A stretch of 64,000 nt of DNA, taken from JAEUIV01 sp033763795. GTDB lineage: Bacteria > Planctomycetota > Phycisphaerae > Phycisphaerales > UBA1924. The position numbers and the translations under genes are program-made. Where the stretch lies: positions 1 through 64,000 of the forward strand of contig JANRJV010000030.1 in NCBI GenBank assembly GCA_033763795.1, read 5' to 3'. The notes below the pieces were generated by a model, which was not told the origin of the DNA, did no database searches, and saw only the letters and a list, made by a program, of their open reading frames with translations. Shown piece after piece: positions 59,499-64,000 of this stretch (position 1 is its first letter; each line of letters begins with the position of its first letter).

Positions 59499-60734
59499 AT
59501 GCTCAAGCTCCCGATCTACATGGACCACGCCGCAACCACCCCCTGCGATCCGCGGGTGGTCGAAGCGATGCTCCCCTACTTCACCGAGAAGTTCGGGAAC
59601 GCCGGCAGCCGCAACCATCGTTTCGGCTGGGAGGCCGAAGAGGCCATCGACACCGCCCGCGCCCACGCCGCCGCGCTGATCGGCGCCAGCGAAAAGGAGA
59701 TCATCTTCACCAGCGGCGCCACCGAGGGGAACAACCTCGCCATCAAGGGCGCCGCCGAGATGTACGAGCGCGCCCCCGCCGGCAGCGCCAAGCGCGGCCA
59801 CATCATCACCGCCGCCCACGAACACAAGGCCGTCCTCGACCCCTGCAAGCGCCTCATGAAAGAGGGCTTCGACGTCACCTTCCTCGATCCCCCCGCCGAC
59901 GGCGTCATCACCGCGGACATGGTCCGCGCCGCCCTCCGCGATGACACCATCCTCGTCACCCTCATGTGGGCCAACAACGAGATCGGGACCATCAACGAGA
60001 TCCCCGAGATCGGACGCCTCTGCAAGGAGAAGGGCATCATCTTCCACACCGACGCCACCCAGTGGGTCGGCAAGATGCCCACCAACGTCGAACGGGACAA
60101 CGTCGACCTCCTCACATGGAGCGGCCACAAGCTGTACGGGCCCAAGGGCGTCGGCGCCCTCTACATCCGCCGCAAGAACCCCCGCGTCCGAATCGTCGCG
60201 CAGATCGAGGGCGGCGGGCAGGAACGCGGCTACCGCTCCGGAACGCAGAACGTCACCGGCATCGTCGGCCTGGGCAAGGCGTGCGAGATCGCCGCCAAGG
60301 AGATGGACGCCGACGGCGCGCGGCTGCTTGCCTTCCGCCGATCCATGGAGAAGCGCTTCAGCGAGGCGCTGGACGTCACCCAGGTCAACGGCCACGCCGA
60401 ACGCAGGCTCCCCCACATCCTGAACATCTCCTTCGGTTTCGTCGAGGGAGAAGGCCTCATGATGGCCATCAAGAACATCGCCTGCTCCAGCGGCAGCGCC
60501 TGCACCTCCGCCAGCCTCGAGCCCAGCTACGTCCTCAAGTCCCTGGGCGTGGGCGACGAGCTCGCCCACAGCTCCCTCCGCCTCTCCATGGGCCGCTGGA
60601 CCACCCAGGAAGAGGTCGACTTCACCGTCGACAACGTCATCGAGGCAGTCCGCAAGCTCCGCACGCTCAGCCCCCTCTACGACATGCACCTGGAGGGGAT
60701 CGACATCAAGACCATCGAGTGGCAGGCCCACTGA
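59499..60734 (+). CDS. iscS: cysteine desulfurase IscS/NifS
   Basis: A PLP enzyme taking sulfur from cysteine for Fe-S clusters and tRNA thiolation. 411 residues: YMDHAATTPCDPRVVEAM, IIFTSGATEGNNLAIKG, AAHEHKAVLDP, the PLP lysine in SGHKLYGPKGVGALYI, and the persulfide cysteine in the flexible loop CSSGSACTSASLEPSYVLKS. That loop and its short spacing mark group I (IscS/NifS), not SufS. GAGG six bases before the ATG. iscU follows by 24 bp as an operon. iscR, hscA/B and fdx are absent, giving a minimal two-gene isc unit. Confidence 0.96.
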   Translation: MLKLPIYMDHAATTPCDPRVVEAMLPYFTEKFGNAGSRNHRFGWEAEEAIDTARAHAAALIGASEKEIIFTSGATEGNNLAIKGAAEMYERAPAGSAKRGHIITAAHEHKAVLDPCKRLMKEGFDVTFLDPPADGVITADMVRAALRDDTILVTLMWANNEIGTINEIPEIGRLCKEKGIIFHTDATQWVGKMPTNVERDNVDLLTWSGHKLYGPKGVGALYIRRKNPRVRIVAQIEGGGQERGYRSGTQNVTGIVGLGKACEIAAKEMDADGARLLAFRRSMEKRFSEALDVTQVNGHAERRLPHILNISFGFVEGEGLMMAIKNIACSSGSACTSASLEPSYVLKSLGVGDELAHSSLRLSMGRWTTQEEVDFTVDNVIEAVRKLRTLSPLYDMHLEGIDIKTIEWQAH

Positions 60735-60758
60735 ACCCGCCCATCAAGGAACCATCCC

Positions 60759-61193
60759 ATGGCATACGGTCCCAAAGTCATCGATCACTACGAGAATCCC
60801 CGAAACGTCGGGAACTTCGGTCCCAGCGCCCAGGTCAAGCAGCGCAAGGACGTCGGGGTCGGCATCGTCGGCGCCCCCGAGTGCGGCGACGTCATGCAGA
60901 TCCAGATCAAGGTCGACCAGGCCACCGGCAAGATCGAGGACGCCAAGTTCAAGTGCTTCGGCTGCGGCTCGGCCATCGCCTCCAGCTCCCTCGCCACCGA
61001 GTGGGTCAAGGGAATGACCGTCGACGAAGCGCTGAAGATCCGCAACACCGACATTGTGGAGGAGCTGTCGCTTCCCCCCGTCAAGATCCACTGCTCCGTA
61101 CTCGCCGAGGACGCCATCCGCTCCGCCATCAGCGACTACAAGGCCAAGAACGGCATCCCCGATGCCGCTCCCGCGCCCGCGACCGCGCTCTGA
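60759..61193 (+). CDS. iscU: Fe-S cluster scaffold IscU
   Basis: 144 residues. The three cluster cysteines are in PECGDVMQ (with the adjacent Asp), KFKCFGCGSAIASSSLA and VKIHCSVLAEDAI. The conserved His-Cys pair before SVLAE and the C-F-G-C-G-S-A region are typical IscU. It accepts sulfur from IscS and assembles [2Fe-2S] clusters. A Pro/Ala-rich C-terminal tail (PDAAPAPATAL) is extra. No Shine-Dalgarno is obvious (GGAACC 5 nt before the ATG), but the close spacing supports co-translation. Followed by a repeat-rich intergenic region. Confidence 0.96.
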   Translation: MAYGPKVIDHYENPRNVGNFGPSAQVKQRKDVGVGIVGAPECGDVMQIQIKVDQATGKIEDAKFKCFGCGSAIASSSLATEWVKGMTVDEALKIRNTDIVEELSLPPVKIHCSVLAEDAIRSAISDYKAKNGIPDAAPAPATAL

Positions 61194-61246
61194 TCACCGC
61201 TCACCGCGCTCATCAGGTCAGCAACCCGCCCCGTGCACGTTCGCGG

Positions 61247-61268
61247 ACGATCGACGCACGATCGACGC
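61247..61268. repeat. tandem 11-bp repeat ACGATCGACGC x2
   Basis: Two perfect adjacent copies. The core CGATCGACG recurs at 61303-61311, and its complement CGTCGATCG at 61280-61288 forms the stem of the downstream hairpin. Confidence 0.8.
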
Positions 61269-61387
61269 AAAAGTAAAACCGTCGATCGAGGGCTCCGATC
61301 CCCGATCGACGGCGTGCCACGGCTATGCGCCGCGAAGCTTGTTCCCCGGATTCTCGCCGCTCCAGGCGGCGTCCCGACCCGTGTCAG
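61265..61387 (-). ncRNA. candidate small RNA with its own promoter and terminator
   Basis: On the minus strand a promoter-like pair (61394-61421) would start a transcript near 61387. About 120 nt on it meets a 10-bp perfect stem (61279-61288 with 61303-61312) followed by TTTTACTTTT. No open frame with a ribosome binding site is visible in it, and no minus-strand gene lies between it and the PAP2 gene 650 bp away. Confidence 0.4.
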
Positions 61388-61393
61388 TACGCT

Positions 61394-61421
61394 AGCGTAT
61401 GCGACGTCCAAGGGGGGTCAA
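61394..61421 (-). promoter_or_regulatory. candidate promoter of the small RNA
   Basis: -35 TTGACC (61416-61421, five of six) and -10 TACGCT (61394-61399) with a 16-bp spacer. The -10 lies in a 12-bp palindrome TACGCTAGCGTA (61388-61399), which could also bind a regulator. Confidence 0.35.
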
Positions 61422-61451
61422 CGTATCCGGATCGCCTCGGACATAATTTTC

Positions 61452-61481
61452 TTAACCTCTTTTCTGACAAGCACTTATAGA
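61452..61481 (+). promoter_or_regulatory. candidate promoter of the NUDIX gene
   Basis: -35 TTAACC (61452-61457) and -10 TATAGA (61476-61481), 18-bp spacer, in the most AT-rich stretch of the neighbourhood. The start codon is only 11 nt beyond the -10. Confidence 0.35.
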
Positions 61482-61492
61482 TTTTTTCCCGC

Positions 61493-61963
61493 ATGAGCAC
61501 TCTCGCGATCCCTATCGACGTCGGAATCGGGATTGTTTTGCGGGAGACACCCCCTACAGACCCCTTCCCACGCTCCCAGACATCGCGCACAATTGAGCTG
61601 CTCATCACCCGCAGACCAGGCACCACCGTCTTCGGGGGATACTGGGAGCTCCCTGGCGGCAAGGCCGAATCGGGCGAAACCCCGGACGACTGCGTCCGCC
61701 GGGAACTTTCGGAAGAAGTTGGGGTGTCCGTTGACCTCCTCGGAAGTCTGCCCGAGGTCGTCTACACCTACCCCCACGGCACCGTCCGCCTGCACCCCCG
61801 GCTCTGCCGGCTGACCCCGGGCAGCCCGCCCCCCGCCAACCTCCACGTCGCCGACCACCGCTGGTGCCCGATCGACCGCCTCGAGGACTTCGCCTTCCCG
61901 CCCGCCAACGAGTCCATCATCGCCGCCCTCCGGCAGCGCCTCGCCGCCGGCCTCGACCTCTAG
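61493..61963 (+). CDS. NUDIX hydrolase, MutT-like
   Basis: 156 residues. The Nudix box is GGKAESGETPDDCVRRELSE followed by EVGV (G-x5-E-x7-REUXEExGU). IELLITRRPGTTVFGGYWEL is the strand before it, and YTYPHGTVRLHPRLC the substrate-side strand. The likeness is to 8-oxo-dGTP diphosphatases (MutT) that clean the nucleotide pool, but other nucleoside-diphosphate substrates are possible. It overlaps the PAP2 gene tail by four bases in convergent orientation. Expression probably starts from the AT-rich stretch just upstream. Confidence 0.9.
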   Translation: MSTLAIPIDVGIGIVLRETPPTDPFPRSQTSRTIELLITRRPGTTVFGGYWELPGGKAESGETPDDCVRRELSEEVGVSVDLLGSLPEVVYTYPHGTVRLHPRLCRLTPGSPPPANLHVADHRWCPIDRLEDFAFPPANESIIAALRQRLAAGLDL

Positions 61964-62667
61964 CCCCGCTCCGCGCCCCACCGCCGCACGAACAGCCACG
62001 CCACCATCGCGCCCATCGCGCCCCCGATGATCACATCACTCGGGTAATGCGCCTTGAACATCACCCGGCAGAAGCCCACCAGCGCCGCCATGCTCCACAC
62101 CACGGGCCGCAGCCGCGGATACAGCGCGCTCAGCATCACCGCCGCCGTCGCCGCCGCCGCCGTGTGACTCGAGGGCATCGACCAGATCTCGGTGATGTCG
62201 CGCTGCCAGAACTGCCACGCGTACCGCGGCGGGTCGCCCTCGTGCACCACGTAGGCACGCCACGGCCCGAGCGCGTGCAGATGCTCGCCGAACTTGGGCC
62301 GGGGCCGACCCACCAGCATCTTGAGCACCATCACAGCGCCCCACGAAGCCGCCGCCGCCAGCGCCCAGTCGATGACGCGCCGCAGCCGCGCCGGATCGAG
62401 CCTCCATATCAGCAGCGCGCACAGCGCGATCGTCGTCGGACTGCCGAACTGCTGCAGAAGCTCCAGCTCGCGTCGCAGATCCCCGCCGGGCCGCAGCCCG
62501 CGGATCGCCTCGTGCAGCACCTGATCAAGCGGGATCAGCGCCGCGCCCGCGATCACCCACAGCCCGAAGATCCGCCACGCCCGGCGCATTCCCGACGGAC
62601 CCGCCGCCCCGCCGAGCTGCGGCGCATCGCTGCTGGTCCCGGGCTGGCTGAGCGGAGTGATGGTCAC
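61960..62667 (-). CDS. PAP2-family membrane phosphatase
   Basis: 235 residues. The PAP2 motifs are complete: KMLVGRPRPKF (KxxxxxxRP), MPSSHTAAA (PSGH-like, here PSSH) and CRVMFKAHYPSDVIIGG (SRxxxxxH, with Cys in place of Ser). Five to six membrane helices. Likely a lipid phosphatase such as undecaprenyl-diphosphate or phosphatidic acid phosphatase, which would fit cell-wall lipid recycling; inference. GTG start with GGGAGGGG eight bases upstream. The divergent GT gene starts only 36 bp away, so the two promoters and start regions overlap. Confidence 0.9.
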   Translation of the reverse strand: MTITPLSQPGTSSDAPQLGGAAGPSGMRRAWRIFGLWVIAGAALIPLDQVLHEAIRGLRPGGDLRRELELLQQFGSPTTIALCALLIWRLDPARLRRVIDWALAAAASWGAVMVLKMLVGRPRPKFGEHLHALGPWRAYVVHEGDPPRYAWQFWQRDITEIWSMPSSHTAAAATAAVMLSALYPRLRPVVWSMAALVGFCRVMFKAHYPSDVIIGGAMGAMVAWLFVRRWGAERG

Positions 62668-62689
62668 GCGGAACGCCCCTCCCGAGGGT

Positions 62690-62695
62690 TATAGT
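62690..62695 (+). promoter_or_regulatory. putative -10 hexamer TATAGT, leaderless start
   Basis: A five-of-six match to TATAAT ending 8 nt before the ATG at 62704. Any -35 would lie at the very start of the divergent PAP2 gene. Confidence 0.5.
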
Positions 62696-62703
62696 CGAAG
62701 ACG

Positions 62704-64000
62704 ATGCCTCAGCCACGATCAGCCGCGGCCGACGCTCCCACGCGAGCGCACTGGCTGGGCCGGTGGCCCGGCGCTCTCGCACTCGTCCTGCTCTGCCTCG
62801 TCGCCTACGCGCCGGGCTTGTTCGCCGTGCCCCCGGTCGACCGCGACGAATCGCGCTTCGCCCTCGCCAGCGCGCAGATGCGCGCCAGCGACACGCTCCG
62901 CGGCTGGGTCGTTCCCATGATGGGAGACGTGCCGCGCCTGAACAAGCCGCCGCTCCTCTACTGGCTCCAGGCGGGCTCGGCGGCGGCGCTCGACCGGTTC
63001 ATCACGTCCCCCGGCGGCATCGGTCCCTACCGACTCCCCTCAGCTCTCGCCGCGACCGTCGCCGCACTTCTGACCTGGCGACTGGGCCTCTCGATGTTCC
63101 CGAGCCGCACGGGCCCGCTGGCCTCCGCCGGGCTCGCCGCGCCGGCTCGGCCCGACCATCGCTCCGCGTTCCTCGCCGCCGCTCTGCTCTCGACCTCTCT
63201 CGTCGTCCTGTGGGACGCCCGGCAGGCACGCGCGGATCAGCTCCTGCTCGCGTGCACCACCGCCGCGATGGCGCTCCTGTGGGCGTGCTGGCGCCGCGCC
63301 GCGCCGCGGCAGGCCCCGACGCACGCGCCCAGCCGCCCGTCGCTGGCGCTCTGCGCCGCCTTCTGGCTCACCGTCGCGCTCGGCATCATGGCCAAGGGAC
63401 CCATCACGCCCATGATCGCCGGGCTCACCGCCCTCACGCTCAGCGCCGCCACCGGTCGCTGGCGCTGGATGCTCCGGCTCCGGCCCCTGCTCGGCGTGGC
63501 GATCATCCTCGTCGCGGCCCTTCCGTGGGTCGTGCTCGTCGCCCGCGAGGTCGGTTGGCAGCTCTACTTCCGCACCATCTGGGACGAAACGCTGGGCCGA
63601 AGCGTCTCCCCTAGCGAAGGTCACTGGGGCCCGCCGGGCTACCACCTCGCGATGCTCCCCGTCATGTTCTGGCCCGGCTCGATGCTCACCGCCGCGGGGC
63701 TCGCGCTCGCCTGGCGCCGCGCCCGCGCCGCGCCCCAGGCCCCGAACTCCGCCGGCCTCCGCGCCTGGCTCGGCAGGTTCACCGACGAGCACCCCGCCGA
63801 GCTCTTCCTCCTGGCGTGGATCGCCCCGTCCTGGCTCGTCTTCGAGCTGGTCAGCACCAAGCTCCCCCACTACACGCTGCCGCTCTACCCCGCGCTGGCG
63901 CTCCTGAGCGCCCGCGCCGTCATGATCGCCTCGACCAACCCCGAGGCGCCACGCGCGCTGGGGCTCCACAGCGCCGCGGGCAAGCTGGGCCTCGCCCTCT
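62704..64000 (+). CDS. ArnT/GT83-type membrane glycosyltransferase, 3' end outside window
   Basis: 432 residues are visible and the frame runs off the window. GT-C fold: a first membrane helix (WPGALALVLLCLVAYAPGLF) followed by PPVDRDESRFALASAQM with the catalytic Asp/Glu region, then RLNKPPLLYWLQ, as in ArnT and related PMT_2/GT39-GT83 enzymes. Further helices include LCAAFWLTVALGIMAKGPI and LLGVAIILVAALPWVVLVAR. Such enzymes move a sugar from a polyprenyl-phosphate donor to lipid A or other lipids outside the membrane. The acceptor is unknown. A neighbouring PAP2 phosphatase could recycle the polyprenyl carrier (inference). Confidence 0.9.
   Translation, partial: MPQPRSAAADAPTRAHWLGRWPGALALVLLCLVAYAPGLFAVPPVDRDESRFALASAQMRASDTLRGWVVPMMGDVPRLNKPPLLYWLQAGSAAALDRFITSPGGIGPYRLPSALAATVAALLTWRLGLSMFPSRTGPLASAGLAAPARPDHRSAFLAAALLSTSLVVLWDARQARADQLLLACTTAAMALLWACWRRAAPRQAPTHAPSRPSLALCAAFWLTVALGIMAKGPITPMIAGLTALTLSAATGRWRWMLRLRPLLGVAIILVAALPWVVLVAREVGWQLYFRTIWDETLGRSVSPSEGHWGPPGYHLAMLPVMFWPGSMLTAAGLALAWRRARAAPQAPNSAGLRAWLGRFTDEHPAELFLLAWIAPSWLVFELVSTKLPHYTLPLYPALALLSARAVMIASTNPEAPRALGLHSAAGKLGLAL

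Noticed and set aside
1..64000. CRISPR arrays, insertion sequences, prophage, rRNA, defence systems
   Set aside because: Looked for regularly spaced repeats, transposase or integrase motifs and rRNA segments; found none.

Overview
The window is high-GC bacterial chromosome, roughly 70% by eye, and looks like a planctomycete, most likely class Phycisphaerae. Three secreted proteins end in the paired EF-hand 'GC-type' dockerin common in that group. There is a pseudopilin with the planctomycete-style FTLIELLVVISIIALLISLLLPAL leader helix, an exported protein with a PTPG/Arg-tail sorting signal, and several short conserved proteins typical of the phylum. I see no insertion sequence, prophage, CRISPR array or rRNA. 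It is a core-genome segment with many unusual domain fusions.

Layout. 1-9160: truncated matrixin-like metalloprotease with CARDB domain (-), a PHP phosphoesterase-GT4 glycosyltransferase fusion (-), an 0.8 kb gap holding an orphan terminator, then coaD, a metal-ligand-less MBL-fold protein, a cupin, an AdkA-like/deoxyribosyltransferase-like fusion and a dockerin protein (+). 9600-15540: lipoprotein MsrB, small conserved proteins, an aldo/keto reductase, sucD plus a lipoprotein, a TsaC-YwlE-like fusion and rpiB. 15556-20261: a minus-strand DoxX, TonB-anchored VWA and secreted helical-repeat cluster, then tRNA-Leu(UAG). 20525-31587: rsmG, rodA and mrdA (wall elongation), folE2, ribD, an RNase HII-like nuclease, a small membrane protein, a pseudopilin, tRNA-Leu(CAG) and recA. 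31709-38013: murD and glmM divergent, followed by a beta-propeller dockerin protein and a five-haem cytochrome dockerin protein. 38215-46726: ftsK, a transglutaminase-like protein, tatD, miaB and a PTPG-CTERM protein. 46972-52082: dacB and a three-gene signalling operon (membrane sigma4-like protein, histidine kinase, REC-XRE regulator). 52331-64000: DUF3553 protein, rpoZ, coaC, a membrane protein, a sigma-70 factor, a UVR-motif protein, GT2, a methyltransferase, iscS-iscU, a candidate small RNA, a NUDIX hydrolase, a PAP2 phosphatase and a truncated GT83/ArnT-like transferase.

How the genes work together. Peptidoglycan metabolism is well represented (murD, glmM, rodA, mrdA, dacB, ftsK), so the cell builds a conventional wall. 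CoaC and CoaD belong to CoA synthesis, FolE2 and RibD both use GTP-derived chemistry, IscS-IscU assemble Fe-S clusters (needed by MiaB), and TsaC and MiaB modify tRNA. Two expression habits recur. Many first genes have a TANNNT hexamer 6-8 nt upstream of the start codon and no Shine-Dalgarno, which suggests leaderless mRNAs. All seven 4-bp gene overlaps are GTGA or TTGA, never ATGA.
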